From NCBI GenBank assembly GCA_018222985.1, contig JAAEZG010000005.1, positions 62,001 through 126,000 of the forward strand: 64,000 nucleotides of DNA. The letters run 5' to 3'. The DNA is from Gammaproteobacteria bacterium. GTDB lineage: Bacteria; Pseudomonadota; Gammaproteobacteria; Enterobacterales; Alteromonadaceae. Under the pieces are notes generated by a model. That model was not told the DNA's origin, ran no database searches, and saw only the letters and a list, made by a program, of their open reading frames with translations. Shown here piece by piece: positions 46,077 through 56,642 of the stretch. Position numbers and translations under genes: made by a program. Position 1 is the stretch's first letter; each line of letters opens with the position of its first letter.

Positions 46077-47957
46077 ATGTCGTCAAACCGTAGTCACTCA
46101 ACGTCTTCGCCTGCATTGCTAGAGGCCATTCATACACCTGCAGACTTGCGCTTGTTAAACGAGCGGCAGCTACCGCAGGTTTGTGCCGAAGTACGTGAGT
46201 TCCTGCTTAATTCGGTTAGCCAAAGTAGTGGGCACTTGGCGTCAGGCCTTGGTACTGTAGAGCTAACGGTGGCCTTGCACTATGTTTATGCAACGCCATA
46301 TGACCAATTGGTTTGGGATGTGGGCCATCAGGCCTACCCACATAAAATTTTGACCGGTCGTAAAGAACAACTGCACAGCATTCGCCAAAAAGACGGCTTG
46401 CACCCTTTCCCATGGCGCCCAGAAAGTGAGTACGACACCCTAAGTGTTGGTCACTCTAGCACTTCTATTAGTGCCGCTCTTGGTATGGCGATTGCAGCCG
46501 AGCGTAACAATACCCAACAAAAAGTAGTGTCTATTATTGGCGACGGCGCCATTACGGCGGGCATGGCCTTTGAAGCGCTTAATCATGCCGGTGACATAAA
46601 GCCTGACATGTTAGTTATTCTGAATGACAACGATATGTCCATTTCAGAAAACGTTGGCGCGCTAAACAACCACTTAGCACGCGTGCTTTCGGGCAAGGTA
46701 TATACTTCCATTCGTGAAAGCGGCAAAAAGCTTCTGCAGGGCATGCCGGGTATTTCACACATTGCTAGCCGTGCCGAAGAGCACGTTAAAGGCATGGTGG
46801 CCCCTGGCACTATTTTTGAAGAGCTTGGTTTTAACTACATTGGCCCAATTGATGGCCATGATGTGAACTTGCTGGTTGATACGCTGCGCAACATGCGTAG
46901 CCTTAAGGGCCCGCAGTTTTTGCATGTTGTTACACGCAAAGGTAAAGGCTACGCGCCGGCTGAAAAAGACCCAATTGGCTACCATGGCGTGCCAAAATTT
47001 GACCCAAGCCAAACCTCGCTGCCAAGTAAAAAACCAACGACCCCTTCTTACTCTCAGGTATTTGGCGACTGGCTGTGCGACATGGCTGCGCAAGATGACA
47101 AGCTGATGGCGGTTACTCCAGCTATGCGTGAAGGCTCAGGCATGGTTGAGTTTTCCCAAAAGTACCCAGCGCAATATTTTGACGTCGCCATTGCTGAACA
47201 ACATGCTGTAACTTTTGGCGCCGGCTTGGCGATTGGTGGTTACCACCCAGTGGTCGCTATTTACTCCACCTTTTTGCAGCGTGGCTATGATCAACTGATT
47301 CACGACGTCGCTTTGCAAGAACTTCCCGTATTATTTGCGATAGACCGTGCAGGTATTGTCGGTGCCGACGGCCCGACGCACCAAGGCGCATTCGATATCA
47401 GCTTTATGCGCTGCATACCAAACATGGTTATTATGGTGCCAAGCGATGAAAACGAATGTCGCAATATGCTTTATACCGGCCATATGCATCAAGGCCCTGC
47501 TGCAGTTCGTTACCCACGTGGCAATGGTACTGGGGTGGCGCTAGACGAAACAATGCAAGCCTTACCGATAGGCAAAGGCCGAATGACACGCCAGGGTAAA
47601 AAGGTTGCGATTTTAAACTTCGGTACCTTATTACAAGACGTAGAAGCTTGTGCTGAGAAACTTGATGCTTCGGTTGCTGATATGCGTTTCGTTAAACCGC
47701 TTGATGAGGCACTGGTCAGCGAACTGGCGGCTAGCCATGACTTATTAGTAACCGTTGAAGAAAATGCCATAGCAGGTGGTGCAGGCAGCGCTGTGAGTGA
47801 ATATTTGGCAGCACAAGCACTTTCCACTCCGGTATTGCACATTGGTTTGCCTGATGTGTTTATTAAACACGGTAGCCAAGAAGAAATTCGCGCTGAATTG
47901 AAGCTTGATGCGGCCGGGCTAGAACAACAAATTAAAGCCCGCATGCAGCAGATGTAA
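46077..47957 (+). CDS. dxs: 1-deoxy-D-xylulose-5-phosphate synthase
   Basis: First step of the MEP isoprenoid pathway and source of DXP for thiamine and pyridoxal. 626 aa. The thiamine-diphosphate motif [18 protein letters not shown] is followed by LNDNDMSIS; the catalytic Glu lies in [13 protein letters not shown]. The C-terminal transketolase domain is complete. The last 39 bases overlap the convergent pgpA gene. Confidence 0.97.
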   Translation: MSSNRSHSTSSPALLEAIHTPADLRLLNERQLPQVCAEVREFLLNSVSQSSGHLASGLGTVELTVALHYVYATPYDQLVWDVGHQAYPHKILTGRKEQLHSIRQKDGLHPFPWRPESEYDTLSVGHSSTSISAALGMAIAAERNNTQQKVVSIIGDGAITAGMAFEALNHAGDIKPDMLVILNDNDMSISENVGALNNHLARVLSGKVYTSIRESGKKLLQGMPGISHIASRAEEHVKGMVAPGTIFEELGFNYIGPIDGHDVNLLVDTLRNMRSLKGPQFLHVVTRKGKGYAPAEKDPIGYHGVPKFDPSQTSLPSKKPTTPSYSQVFGDWLCDMAAQDDKLMAVTPAMREGSGMVEFSQKYPAQYFDVAIAEQHAVTFGAGLAIGGYHPVVAIYSTFLQRGYDQLIHDVALQELPVLFAIDRAGIVGADGPTHQGAFDISFMRCIPNMVIMVPSDENECRNMLYTGHMHQGPAAVRYPRGNGTGVALDETMQALPIGKGRMTRQGKKVAILNFGTLLQDVEACAEKLDASVADMRFVKPLDEALVSELAASHDLLVTVEENAIAGGAGSAVSEYLAAQALSTPVLHIGLPDVFIKHGSQEEIRAELKLDAAGLEQQIKARMQQM

Positions 47958-48395
47958 AACGATGGCGCTGGCCGCTCCGGCCAGCAAGTCATCAACCATG
48001 ATCCCTGCGCCACCTTTTAAATTTTTATCACACCAGCCAATTGGGCCCGGTTTATAAATATCGAAAAATCGGAACAATACAAACGCCCCAACTACGTTGT
48101 ACCAGGTGAAAGGTAGCGCGATCATGGCAATCATAAAACCCGCAATTTCATCCCATACAATGGCTGGATGGTCATGCACACCAAGGGCTTTTGCGGTATA
48201 GCCGCAAAGCCATAATCCACAGATACTAGCGAGTGCCGTTACGGCCACATAAGTGGTTAGCGAGAAGTAGTGTTGTAGCAAAAAAACGATAGGAATAGCT
48301 GCTAAGGTACCAAATGTGCCCGGCGCCTTTGGCATAAGTCCGCTGCCAAATCCAAATGCAAACAAGTGCACGGGGTTAAGCAGCATTTTTTTCAT
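47919..48395 (-). CDS. pgpA: Phosphatidylglycerophosphatase A
   Basis: Dephosphorylates phosphatidylglycerol phosphate in the inner membrane. 158 aa. [45 protein letters not shown] and [12 protein letters not shown] are PgpA motifs with the metal-binding acidic residues. Its ATG overlaps the thiL stop (ATGA). The C-terminal 12 or so codons run antisense to the end of dxs. Confidence 0.95.
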   Translation of the reverse strand: MKKMLLNPVHLFAFGFGSGLMPKAPGTFGTLAAIPIVFLLQHYFSLTTYVAVTALASICGLWLCGYTAKALGVHDHPAIVWDEIAGFMIAMIALPFTWYNVVGAFVLFRFFDIYKPGPIGWCDKNLKGGAGIMVDDLLAGAASAIVLHLLHAGFNLLF

Positions 48396-49384
48396 TGGCT
48401 TAGCTCGGTTTTACGAAAATGCTCAAAACCAGCGAGACCTTCGGGTAGCTCCCACGCTTCGTCACCAAAGCGCAATTGCACAAGTTCTGGTTCATTGGTA
48501 ATTCGGCCAATACAAACCGGTTTGCTCGGACTATGAGCAGTCACCGTGTCAAACAACCCACGTTGTGCTTCGGGCACGGTAAACAGTAGTTCGTAATCAT
48601 CACCGCTGGTTAATGCATAAGTAATGGCTTGCTCAGCACTTAAACTTTCGGTAACCGCGAGCGACAACGGCAGTTCGTCAACACTAATACGAGCACCAAC
48701 ATGCGATGCTTTTAAGATATGCCCTACGTCAGCCAATAAGCCATCTGATACATCAATGGCGCTACTGGCTATGCCGCGTAACGACTGCCCAAGTGCAACC
48801 CGTGCTGATGGGAAATAAAGACGCTCGGTTAAACGGCGTTCGTAATCGGGGTTGAGTTTTTGCCGATGCTGACGCGCAGCTAAGGCGAGACCGGCGTCGC
48901 CTAGGGTACCGCTGACATAAAGCCAATCTCCGGGCTTCGCACCACCGCGACGAATCGCTTTACCTTTAGGAACAAACCCGTGCGCAGTTACAGTAATAGA
49001 TAACGGCCCTTGAGTTGTGTCACCACCAATAAGCTGGCAATTGTAGTACTCACAAATTTCGCGCAAGCCGTGCGCAAATCCAGTGAGCCATTCGTCATTA
49101 ATTTCTGGCAGGGTCAGAGCGAGACTAATCCAAGCTGGCTCCGCCCCCATTGCCGCTAAGTCACTCAAATTAACGGCAATAATCTTATGGCCAATGGCGC
49201 GCGCGGGTGTGTCTTGATCGAAGTGTATACCTTGCACCATGGTGTCGGTGACAACCACTAAGTCAGACTTTTCAGGCACACTAGCTACTGCGCCGTCATC
49301 ACCAATGCCAACGGTTACATCGTCCCGTTGCGGCAGACGATGAGTAAAGTAGGTTTCGATGAGATCGAATTCGCCAAAGGCCAT
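48392..49384 (-). CDS. thiL: Thiamine-monophosphate kinase
   Basis: Phosphorylates TMP to the active cofactor thiamine diphosphate. 330 aa of the PurM/AIRS-like fold. Visible motifs are GIGDDGAV (Mg/ATP site), VNLSDLAAMGAEP, GGDTTQGPLSITVTA and AIDVSDGLLADVGHI. It lies 10 bases after nusB and overlaps pgpA by four bases in the conserved ribH-nusB-thiL-pgpA order. Confidence 0.97.
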   Translation of the reverse strand: MAFGEFDLIETYFTHRLPQRDDVTVGIGDDGAVASVPEKSDLVVVTDTMVQGIHFDQDTPARAIGHKIIAVNLSDLAAMGAEPAWISLALTLPEINDEWLTGFAHGLREICEYYNCQLIGGDTTQGPLSITVTAHGFVPKGKAIRRGGAKPGDWLYVSGTLGDAGLALAARQHRQKLNPDYERRLTERLYFPSARVALGQSLRGIASSAIDVSDGLLADVGHILKASHVGARISVDELPLSLAVTESLSAEQAITYALTSGDDYELLFTVPEAQRGLFDTVTAHSPSKPVCIGRITNEPELVQLRFGDEAWELPEGLAGFEHFRKTELSQ

Positions 49385-49394
49385 GTTGGGTTAC

Positions 49395-49814
49395 TTATTT
49401 ACGCGCTGGACGCAGTGAATCAATGGCTTTATCAAGTACACCGTTAACAAACCGGTGGCTATCGTCAGCACCAAATGACTTCGCTAGTTCAATCGCTTCG
49501 TTAATGGCAACTTTATACGGTACGTCTAAACGTTCACGTAGCTCATAGGCCGCTAAGCGCAGAACCGCACGTTCAACTTGGTCCAGATCTTTCAGCGGGC
49601 GATCGAGAAACGGCTCTAACGCTTCGTCAAGCATTGACGACTGGCCAGCAACACCGCGTACTAACGCTAAAAAGTAGTCGACGTCGACTTTACTGGTATC
49701 GTTGTCGGTCAAAAACTGGGCTTCAATATCACTCATGCTATTTTGTGACAATTGCCATGAGTAAATCGCCTGTACGGCGAGCTTACGTGCCTTGCGGCGT
49801 GCAGCTGGTTTCAT
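49395..49814 (-). CDS. nusB: Transcription antitermination factor NusB
   Basis: 139 aa, all-helical RNA-binding protein that with NusE binds boxA for rRNA antitermination. [15 protein letters not shown] at the start, then [20 protein letters not shown] and [26 protein letters not shown] (split as [14 protein letters not shown]), are typical. It lies 12 bases after ribH. Confidence 0.97.
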   Translation of the reverse strand: MKPAARRKARKLAVQAIYSWQLSQNSMSDIEAQFLTDNDTSKVDVDYFLALVRGVAGQSSMLDEALEPFLDRPLKDLDQVERAVLRLAAYELRERLDVPYKVAINEAIELAKSFGADDSHRFVNGVLDKAIDSLRPARK

Positions 49815-49826
49815 TGATAAACTCTC

Positions 49827-50291
49827 TTAAATTTGGCTCAGTACATTAACCATTTCAAGCGCACTTAGCGCCGCTTCTGAACCTTTATTACCGGCCTTGG
49901 TGCCACTACGTTCAATGGCTTGCTCAATGCTGTCGGTGGTAATAATACCAAAGGCAACTGGCACTTCATGCTCTAAGGCAACACGGCCCAAGCCACTGTT
50001 GCTTTCACCGGCAACAAAGTCAAAGTGTGGCGTACCACCACGAATAACCGCACCAATGGCGATAATCGCGTCATATTTGCCCGACTTTGCCAGTAGCTTA
50101 GCCGTTAACGGAATTTCATACGCACCAGGCACACGCACCACGGTGATATCGTCACTGCTCACTTGGCCATAATGCTTTAACGTCGTTAACGCGCCGTCCA
50201 ATAAGCTATCAACCACAAAGTGGTTAAACCGCGAGACGACAATCGCAAATTTCTTACCGGGAGCGGCAATTCCGCCTTCAATTACGTTCAT
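49827..50291 (-). CDS. ribH: 6,7-dimethyl-8-ribityllumazine synthase
   Basis: Penultimate step of riboflavin synthesis. 154 aa. [11 protein letters not shown] at the start, [28 protein letters not shown] (with the catalytic His) and the C-terminal GNKGSEAA are family motifs. The frame extends to 50330, but the ATG at 50291 has AAGGA upstream. The other rib genes (ribD, ribE, ribBA) that often precede ribH are not in this window. Confidence 0.97.
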   Translation of the reverse strand: MNVIEGGIAAPGKKFAIVVSRFNHFVVDSLLDGALTTLKHYGQVSSDDITVVRVPGAYEIPLTAKLLAKSGKYDAIIAIGAVIRGGTPHFDFVAGESNSGLGRVALEHEVPVAFGIITTDSIEQAIERSGTKAGNKGSEAALSALEMVNVLSQI

Positions 50292-50341
50292 GGTTGAATC
50301 CTTTTCTAAAAATCGGCGCGATAATAGCACAATTTTGCCAA

Positions 50342-50947
50342 TCAGGCATGTTCTGGATGTTTTCCGACCGCATGAGCCAGTGCTGCTTTAACTCGAGCGA
50401 GCTCAGCATCAATGTCGCCGTTAATCATTAGCGGCGTGGTAATGTCCACTACTTTACGTGAGAAATCGAGCGCAACCGGCACGACCGGTACTTGAGCGGC
50501 TTTTGCGATGTGCAGAAAGCCTTTCTTCCATTCGGCTACTTTTTTGCGAGTACCCTCTGGTGAGAGCGCTAAAATAAGTTGTTCACGTTGTTCAAATTGC
50601 TCAACCATTTGTTCAACAACACCCGCTGCAGCCCGGCGGTCAACCGGTATGCCGCCTAGCCAGCGTAATAAGCCGTTCACTGGGAATCGAAATATGGTGT
50701 GCTTACCGAGATAGCTTAAGTTAAGCCCTAGCGCGAGCATAACAAACACGCCAATAAAAAAGTCCCAGTTCGACGTGTGTGGCGCCACTGGAATAATGGC
50801 CTTGCGTACGTTGGGCAACTCGCCTTCAATACGCCAGCCACCAAGCAGGCGCAAACCGACGCGCCCAACCCAACGGCTAAAGGCATTGCCACGGAGCGGA
50901 AAATCGCCGACTAATTCCGGCGGAATCATGTTCTGATGGTTTGTCAT
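50342..50947 (-). CDS. Lysophospholipid acyltransferase (PlsC-like) family protein
   Basis: 201 aa. Acyltransferase block I is APHTSNWD (an H-x4-D motif), block II region includes [21 protein letters not shown] (split: GKHTIFRFP), and block III is LSPEGTRKK. These indicate transfer of an acyl chain to a lysophospholipid or related alcohol at the inner membrane. The start overlaps the DUF3014 stop by one base (TAATG). The precise substrate is not assignable. Confidence 0.82.
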   Translation of the reverse strand: MTNHQNMIPPELVGDFPLRGNAFSRWVGRVGLRLLGGWRIEGELPNVRKAIIPVAPHTSNWDFFIGVFVMLALGLNLSYLGKHTIFRFPVNGLLRWLGGIPVDRRAAAGVVEQMVEQFEQREQLILALSPEGTRKKVAEWKKGFLHIAKAAQVPVVPVALDFSRKVVDITTPLMINGDIDAELARVKAALAHAVGKHPEHA

Positions 50948-51789
50948 TATTGCTGCAGGGCTTGTTGTAATTCTTCAAGCTTCAATTTTACGCGGCGAAT
51001 GTTATCAGGCCCCATTCGCAACATTTGCTTTTGCGCAGCCGGCAAGGCTTCAAGCGTCGGGTCGGCATAACGATACATCACCGAGTCGTCATTTAACTCA
51101 ATGACCGTACCTACTGAAGGGGTTGCTAACAAAACGTCAATAGCGTCAAGCAACACATTTTCAGGGTTTTCATCTGGATAGCCAACTTCGGCGAGCGCTG
51201 ATTGGCTTAGCGGTTTATAGCGGGTAAAGAGCTCAGCCAACACCGTGCTGTCTAAACTAACAAACCAGTCCACAATGGTGTTGTAGCGATCGTAGCTGCG
51301 TGGGTCGATATACACTTTGCCATTTTGCTCAAGTACGCGGAATTGCCCTTTTGGAGGTTCAATAACGGCTTTATCGCGAATCACCACACCTTGGCGCAAG
51401 TTATCCACAAACACCACGGTATCGCGAATAATCTGCTCACCTTGAATAGGCGCGATATTTTGCTCTTGGGCTTTAAGCTCGTCGATGACTGCCACCGAGC
51501 TGTCGCTTAATGTCGGTAATGGCTTGGTCGGTTCTGGCTCAGGTACTGGTACCGGTTCTGGCTCTAATTCAACCGTTTCACTTACTTCAGGGACAACTGG
51601 CTCAGGCTCTTGCACGACTGGTTGCGTTACTTCCGGTACAACCGGCTGCGGCTGAGGCTCTGCAGATTGCTGTTGTGCTAACCAAAACACCACCACGACG
51701 GCTATCGCTAGCACCACAATTGCACTCACAATAAGCTTTAACTTATTGGTGCTATTTGCGGGTGCTTGTTGTTGCCCAAAGTCGTTCAT
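50947..51789 (-). CDS. DUF3014 single-pass membrane protein
   Basis: 280 aa. A short cytoplasmic N-terminus precedes one membrane helix (about 18-40, KLIVSAIVVLAIAVVVVFWL). A Pro/Glu/Val-rich spacer follows (about 45-95, repeated PEP, PVV and EPE units), then a periplasmic domain (about 100-280) with the DUF3014-like IDPRSYDRYNTIVDWF and a segment VIELNDDSVMYRYADPTLE. Function is unknown. It is coupled to the downstream acyltransferase gene. Confidence 0.75.
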   Translation of the reverse strand: MNDFGQQQAPANSTNKLKLIVSAIVVLAIAVVVVFWLAQQQSAEPQPQPVVPEVTQPVVQEPEPVVPEVSETVELEPEPVPVPEPEPTKPLPTLSDSSVAVIDELKAQEQNIAPIQGEQIIRDTVVFVDNLRQGVVIRDKAVIEPPKGQFRVLEQNGKVYIDPRSYDRYNTIVDWFVSLDSTVLAELFTRYKPLSQSALAEVGYPDENPENVLLDAIDVLLATPSVGTVIELNDDSVMYRYADPTLEALPAAQKQMLRMGPDNIRRVKLKLEELQQALQQ

Positions 51790-51809
51790 TCGGTTCTCCT
51801 TTTACCTAA

Positions 51810-52589
51810 CTACTGATCACGTTCTGCGCGATAAAACACCAATTCGTTTTCGCTCGACTCATCGGCATTGAACCGATATCCAGCGGCATTAAATTGGCGC
51901 AAGTCGCTCACCGTCTTGGGCTGTTCGCTCATGATGAAACGAGCCATCATGCCACGTGCTTTCTTAGCCCAAAAACTGATGACTTTAAACTGACCATTTT
52001 TCTCATCCTTGAAAACTGGTGTCACAATGCGAGCATTTAAGCGCTTAGGCTGAACACTCGAAAAGTACTCCTGCGAAGCGAGATTAACCACCACTTCTGA
52101 ATTAATCGCTGCTAAATCTTCATTCAGCATGTCGGTTATTTCGTCGCGCCAAAACTCGTAAAGATTATGGCCGCGTGCGGTATCTAGCTTGGTGCCCATT
52201 TCTAAGCGATAGGGCTGCATCAAATCTAATGGCCTTAATACACCATATAGACCTGATAATATCCGTAAATGTTCCTGAGCATATGCAATTGCTTCGTCAG
52301 AAAGTTTTTCAGCGGCTAGCCCAGAATACACATCACCATCAAACGCATAAATCGCCGGGCGTGCATTGTCAGATGAAAATGGCGTGTGCCACTCGGCGAA
52401 CCGAGCGGCATTCAAACCGGCTAATTTATCGCTAATTTTCATGAGCTGGCTAAGCTGCTGAGGCGACAGCGCTTGGCATCTATCCACCAACTCTTGGGCG
52501 CGCTCTAACATGCGTGGCTGGCTATATTGCTCAGTCGGCAAAGGGCTATCGTAGTCCAAGTTTTTCGCTGGTGAAATGACAACTAGCAT
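51810..52589 (-). CDS. yaaA: Peroxide-stress protein YaaA (DUF328/UPF0246)
   Basis: 259 aa. MLVVISPAKNLDYDSPLPT, LAGLNAARFAEWHTPF, RPAIYAFDGDVYSGL and SGLYGVLRPLDLMQPYRLEM are YaaA hallmarks. In E. coli YaaA limits intracellular iron damage under hydrogen peroxide and binds DNA. GGAGATAAGCG precedes the ATG. It stands between secF and the DUF3014 gene. Confidence 0.95.
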   Translation of the reverse strand: MLVVISPAKNLDYDSPLPTEQYSQPRMLERAQELVDRCQALSPQQLSQLMKISDKLAGLNAARFAEWHTPFSSDNARPAIYAFDGDVYSGLAAEKLSDEAIAYAQEHLRILSGLYGVLRPLDLMQPYRLEMGTKLDTARGHNLYEFWRDEITDMLNEDLAAINSEVVVNLASQEYFSSVQPKRLNARIVTPVFKDEKNGQFKVISFWAKKARGMMARFIMSEQPKTVSDLRQFNAAGYRFNADESSENELVFYRAERDQ

Positions 52590-52627
52590 CGCTTATCTCC
52601 ATGAACGTTTGTTTGCTTTATGGCAAC

Positions 52628-53575
52628 TTATGGCAACGGCTCGAGGTCTTCGCCTTCTTTCTCGATTTCCGGCGGCATTAAGTCTTCACGACTTACGCCC
52701 AAGGCAAATGCCAACGAGCTAGCAATATAAATTGATGAATAAGTACCAATAATGACACCAAACAACAATGCTGTTGCGAAACCGTGAATTAGCTGACCAC
52801 CCAAGAAGAACAACGCCAGTAATACCAGAATTGTCGTTAATGAGGTGATGACCGTACGGCTCATCGTATCCGTTAAGGCACCATCAATGGTCTCTTGTGC
52901 CGTGTATTTATGATACTTACGGAAGTTTTCCCGAATTCGGTCACAAACAACCACGGTGTCGTTTATGGAGTAACCAATAACCGCAAGCAATGCAGCAAGT
53001 ACGGTGAGGTCAAATTCAAGCCCCAAGAACGAGAACAAGCCGAGCGTTAAAATAACGTCGTGCGCCAACGCACCCACGGCACCTAGGGCTAAACGCCACT
53101 CAAAGCGTAGCGCAATATAAACCAAAATACATAGCAATGCGGTGAGCATGGCTAAACCGCCCTGCTCGGTCAGTTCGTCACCCACTTGTGGGCCAACAAA
53201 CTCAATACGACGCATTTCAACTTGGCCCTCGCTGCTTTGTCGTAGCAGGCTAAGTATTTGATTACCGAGCTCTTGGGCTTTTACACCTTCTTGCGGCTCA
53301 ATACGAATGAGCACGTCTTGCTGGGTACCAAAGTTTTGTACAACAGCGCCACCAAAACCATTGGTATCTAAGGTGTCACGAATTGCTGGCAAATCAGCCG
53401 AGTTTTCGTAACCAACTTCAATAACGGTTCCGCCAGTGAAGTCTAGCCCCCAGTTCAACTGGTTAACACTCAAACTGACAATTGAGGCAATGACCAAAAC
53501 AGCGCTTAACACCCATGCGCCAAATCGAAAGCGCATGAATGGCAGGGTTTTATCGGTTTTTATAATCTCGTGCAT
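52628..53575 (-). CDS. secF: Protein translocase subunit SecF
   Basis: 315 aa, six-helix inner-membrane protein that with SecD uses the proton gradient to complete protein export. LNWGLDFTGGTVIEV follows helix 1, and YSINDTVVVCDRIREN is the conserved helix 4-5 region. The open frame extends to 53683, overlapping secD, but the ATG at 53575 (MHEIIK) has GGAG close upstream and lies 11 bases after the secD stop. Confidence 0.97.
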   Translation of the reverse strand: MHEIIKTDKTLPFMRFRFGAWVLSAVLVIASIVSLSVNQLNWGLDFTGGTVIEVGYENSADLPAIRDTLDTNGFGGAVVQNFGTQQDVLIRIEPQEGVKAQELGNQILSLLRQSSEGQVEMRRIEFVGPQVGDELTEQGGLAMLTALLCILVYIALRFEWRLALGAVGALAHDVILTLGLFSFLGLEFDLTVLAALLAVIGYSINDTVVVCDRIRENFRKYHKYTAQETIDGALTDTMSRTVITSLTTILVLLALFFLGGQLIHGFATALLFGVIIGTYSSIYIASSLAFALGVSREDLMPPEIEKEGEDLEPLP

Positions 53576-53585
53576 AACTCTCCCC

Positions 53586-55433
53586 TTATACCGACAACTT
53601 ATCGATGCGCTTGCCACCCCACACAGCATTAATAACTGCACGGGTACCGACAATTGCGGTAAACATCGAGGTGATAATGCCAATTGCTAAAGTAACCGCG
53701 AAACCTTTCACTGGGCCGGTACCAATAGCAAACAAAATAATGGCGACTATTAACGTGGTCACGTTGGCGTCCATAATGGTTGAGAACGCACTGTCATAAC
53801 CATGATGAATAGCTTGTTGCGGGCTACGTTTGGCTTTAATTTCTTCGCGTATGCGCTCAAATATCAACACGTTCGCATCAACAGCCATACCAACGGTTAA
53901 GACAATACCCGCCATGCCCGGTAAGGTTAAGGTTGCCCCCGGAATCATCGACATCACGCCAATAATGAGCACTAGATTTGCTGTCAATGCCAGGTTTGCC
54001 ACCAAGCCGAACTTCTTGTAGTAAATCACCATAAAGATGACAACCAGCAAAAAGCCCCAAATAATCGCTTGCGTACCTAGCTCGATATTCTCTTTACCCA
54101 AGCTTGGCCCCAAAGTGCGTTCTTCGACAATTTGAATAGGCGCAATTAACGCACCGGCACGCAATAGCAGCGCTAAATTTTGTGCTTCTTGTTGCGAGTT
54201 AATACCCGTAATACGGAAGTTATTACCTAAGCGCGACTGAATGGTCGCCACGTTAATTACTTCGGCATTGCGCTCAAAAATAATGCGATCATTTTCGTCA
54301 CGCTCACCGGTTGCTTTAAACTCAATGAACAACGTCGCCATAGGCTTGCCAACGTTGTCGCGCGTCGCCAATGACATTTTGTCGCCGCCAGCACCGTCAA
54401 GCGAGATACTTACCTGTGGACGTTGATTCTCATCAAAACCTGACGTGGCATTGACAATATGATCACCGGTAAGAATAACATCTTCTTTTAACAGCGTATT
54501 ACCGCCGTTTCGGTTCGGAAATAATTCTGAGCCAAAAGGCACTCGGCCTTGCTCTGCTTCATACACGCTGTTTTCGTCATCAACCATGCGAAACTCAAGC
54601 GTTGCTGTAGCGCCCAAAATTTCTTTCGCACGCGCAGTGTCTTGAACACCAGGTAGCTGCACCACAATACGGTCTGCACCTTGGCGTTGAACCACCGGCT
54701 CAGCAACACCAAGCTCGTTGACTCGATTACGCAAAATCGTGACGTTTTGTGAAATTGCATAGTCTTGAGTTTCTTTTAACTTGGCCTCGGTCATGCGTAA
54801 ACGCAGTGTACGAGTCGCTTCGTCTTCAAGAAGGGTGTAGCCCGGATAACGGTTATTTAAGTAACTCTCGGCGGCGGCGTAGTCTTCGTCTGTGCGCAAC
54901 TGAACAACTACATCACTTTCATCACGACGAATACTGGTGGAACGAATACGCTCTTCACGTAATTCACCGCGCACCGTATCGCGCATTTGATCTTGAATTT
55001 TGCGGGTTGCTTCGGCCATGTCCACTTCCATTAGGAAATGAACACCACCACGCAAGTCAAGGCCTAGCTTCATTGGCGTGCCGCCAATATCAGCAAGCCA
55101 ATCTGGCGTTGCTGGGGCCAAGTTCAACGCCACAATGTAATTGGTGCCTAAAGCTCTCAGCAAAGCGTCACGCGCTTGTAGCTGCTCGGCGTCAGAGTTG
55201 ACCCGAACTAATATCTGGCCTTCTTCTAACACCACACCTTTGGGTTGAATTGCGATATCTTCAAGCGTTTGCTCAACCGTACCCAAGGTTTGAGTGTCTA
55301 CGGTTGCGTTACGGCTAGCCGAAATCTGCACTGCATAATCTTCACCATAAATATTTGGCAACGCATACAGCGTGGCCACCGCCAAAATGACGATGACCAT
55401 CAGATTTTTCCACAGCGGAAACTTATTTAACAC
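53586..55433 (-). CDS. secD: Protein translocase subunit SecD
   Basis: 615 aa. N-terminal helix ([20 protein letters not shown]), periplasmic P1 region with [15 protein letters not shown], and a C-terminal six-helix domain with [16 protein letters not shown]. The start codon is GTG with AAGGA six bases upstream. It is in the order yajC-secD-secF as in most proteobacteria. Confidence 0.97.
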   Translation of the reverse strand: MLNKFPLWKNLMVIVILAVATLYALPNIYGEDYAVQISASRNATVDTQTLGTVEQTLEDIAIQPKGVVLEEGQILVRVNSDAEQLQARDALLRALGTNYIVALNLAPATPDWLADIGGTPMKLGLDLRGGVHFLMEVDMAEATRKIQDQMRDTVRGELREERIRSTSIRRDESDVVVQLRTDEDYAAAESYLNNRYPGYTLLEDEATRTLRLRMTEAKLKETQDYAISQNVTILRNRVNELGVAEPVVQRQGADRIVVQLPGVQDTARAKEILGATATLEFRMVDDENSVYEAEQGRVPFGSELFPNRNGGNTLLKEDVILTGDHIVNATSGFDENQRPQVSISLDGAGGDKMSLATRDNVGKPMATLFIEFKATGERDENDRIIFERNAEVINVATIQSRLGNNFRITGINSQQEAQNLALLLRAGALIAPIQIVEERTLGPSLGKENIELGTQAIIWGFLLVVIFMVIYYKKFGLVANLALTANLVLIIGVMSMIPGATLTLPGMAGIVLTVGMAVDANVLIFERIREEIKAKRSPQQAIHHGYDSAFSTIMDANVTTLIVAIILFAIGTGPVKGFAVTLAIGIITSMFTAIVGTRAVINAVWGGKRIDKLSV

Positions 55434-55452
55434 GTTAAATCCTTATCTCTTA

Positions 55453-55788
55453 TTACAGAGATTTCATCGTACCCTTAGGCAAAACTGCAGTAACTGCTGA
55501 TTTTTGTACAGTAACTTCCATACCTTCAGCAACCGCGATAACCATAAAGTCTTTGTCTTCTGAGATTTTAGTAATGCGACCAACAAAGCCACCATTCATT
55601 AAAACCTCATCGCCTTTGCTAATGCTCGAAACTAATTCTTTGTGTGCTTTGACGCGTTTTGCTTGTGGACGGTAGATCATGAAATAGAAGATCAAGCCGA
55701 ACATAACCAGCATGAAAATAAGTTCCATGCCGCCACCTTGAGGTGCGCCAGCTTCTTGTGCGTATGCTGTTGGAATTAAGAAATCCAT
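55453..55788 (-). CDS. yajC: Preprotein translocase subunit YajC
   Basis: 111 aa. One membrane helix (about 22-40, LIFMLVMFGLIFYFMIYRPQ) followed by a cytoplasmic domain with SISKGDEVLMNGGFVGRI. It accompanies SecDF. AAGGGG precedes the ATG. The tgt/queA genes that usually precede yajC are absent; upstream is the divergent TRIC gene. The 224-base intergenic stretch 55789-56012 shows no gene and no convincing strong promoter. Confidence 0.95.
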   Translation of the reverse strand: MDFLIPTAYAQEAGAPQGGGMELIFMLVMFGLIFYFMIYRPQAKRVKAHKELVSSISKGDEVLMNGGFVGRITKISEDKDFMVIAVAEGMEVTVQKSAVTAVLPKGTMKSL

Positions 55789-56012
55789 GTGTATCCCCTT
55801 ACTGTATTTTTAAGTTATTGAGGTTAAAGATGGGGCCCAATTTAAAGCAAACAAGCCCTTTTCTCCAATTTTTAATGAATGGCAGGCATTCTAACGAATT
55901 TCTGCTTAAATAGGGAGAAAATTGACGTACACTGAATGCGTGCAAAACATAACCGATGTATACCAATAGCTGAACCTGTTAACTTAACTGCAAACGGAAC
56001 CATAACAACACG

Positions 56013-56639
56013 ATGGAATTGGCAACTTTATTTTATTGGATTGATCACCTTGGTGTTGCCGTATTCGCGGTATCTGGCACCCTGTTGGCCTTTCGTAAAA
56101 ATATGGATGGTTTTGGTGTCATTGTCCTAGCGACAGTCACGGCGATTGGCGGCGGAACAACCCGCGATCTTATTCTTGATATGCCGGTGTTTTGGGTTTA
56201 CGACCCCAATTACTTATATACCGTCGCTTTAGCGGCGTTAGTGACGATTTTGTGGCTACGCTACAAAGATTATATTCATCAGAAAACGTTGCTGTTGGCC
56301 GATGCTATCGGTATCGGTTTTTTTACGGTGATGGGTGCCCTCAAAGCGCTTGAAGCGGGCTTTTCACCGTTAATTTGTATTATTATGGGCACTATGACTG
56401 CCTGCTTTGGCGGTATGCTACGTGACGTGTTAGCGCGCGATATTCCCATGGTGTTGAGAGGCGAACTGTACGCGACGGCCTGTTTGATTGGCGGCTCTGT
56501 ATTTGTATTGATTGCCCCCTTTTCGCAGCTAGCGGCTATTTTCATCGGCGGTGTCACCACGTTGTTGCTGCGCTTAGGCGCGCTGCGCTGGCAGTGGTCG
56601 TTGATCGTGTTTCACGAACACCACGATGGGCACCGGTAG
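56013..56639 (+). CDS. TRIC-family (UPF0126) cation channel protein
   Basis: 208 aa with about seven hydrophobic segments in two repeated halves. Each half carries the family Gly-rich motif: AIGGGTTRDLIL (about residue 50) and CFGGMLRDVLARDIP (about 135). Bacterial TRIC proteins are trimeric cation channels. No strong Shine-Dalgarno is seen before the ATG. Its stop is three bases before the large kinase gene, so they are probably co-transcribed; a functional link is not established. Confidence 0.88.
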   Translation: MELATLFYWIDHLGVAVFAVSGTLLAFRKNMDGFGVIVLATVTAIGGGTTRDLILDMPVFWVYDPNYLYTVALAALVTILWLRYKDYIHQKTLLLADAIGIGFFTVMGALKALEAGFSPLICIIMGTMTACFGGMLRDVLARDIPMVLRGELYATACLIGGSVFVLIAPFSQLAAIFIGGVTTLLLRLGALRWQWSLIVFHEHHDGHR

Positions 56640-56642
56640 TTT

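Noticed and set aside
53576-53683. 36-residue N-terminal extension of SecF
   Set aside because: It would overlap the secD coding end; the ATG at 53575 has a close Shine-Dalgarno and gives the conserved SecF start.
55789-56012. Small gene in the yajC/TRIC intergenic region
   Set aside because: Short open frames here lack a Shine-Dalgarno and resemble no protein; only a weak TTGACG-like hexamer near 55923 was seen.
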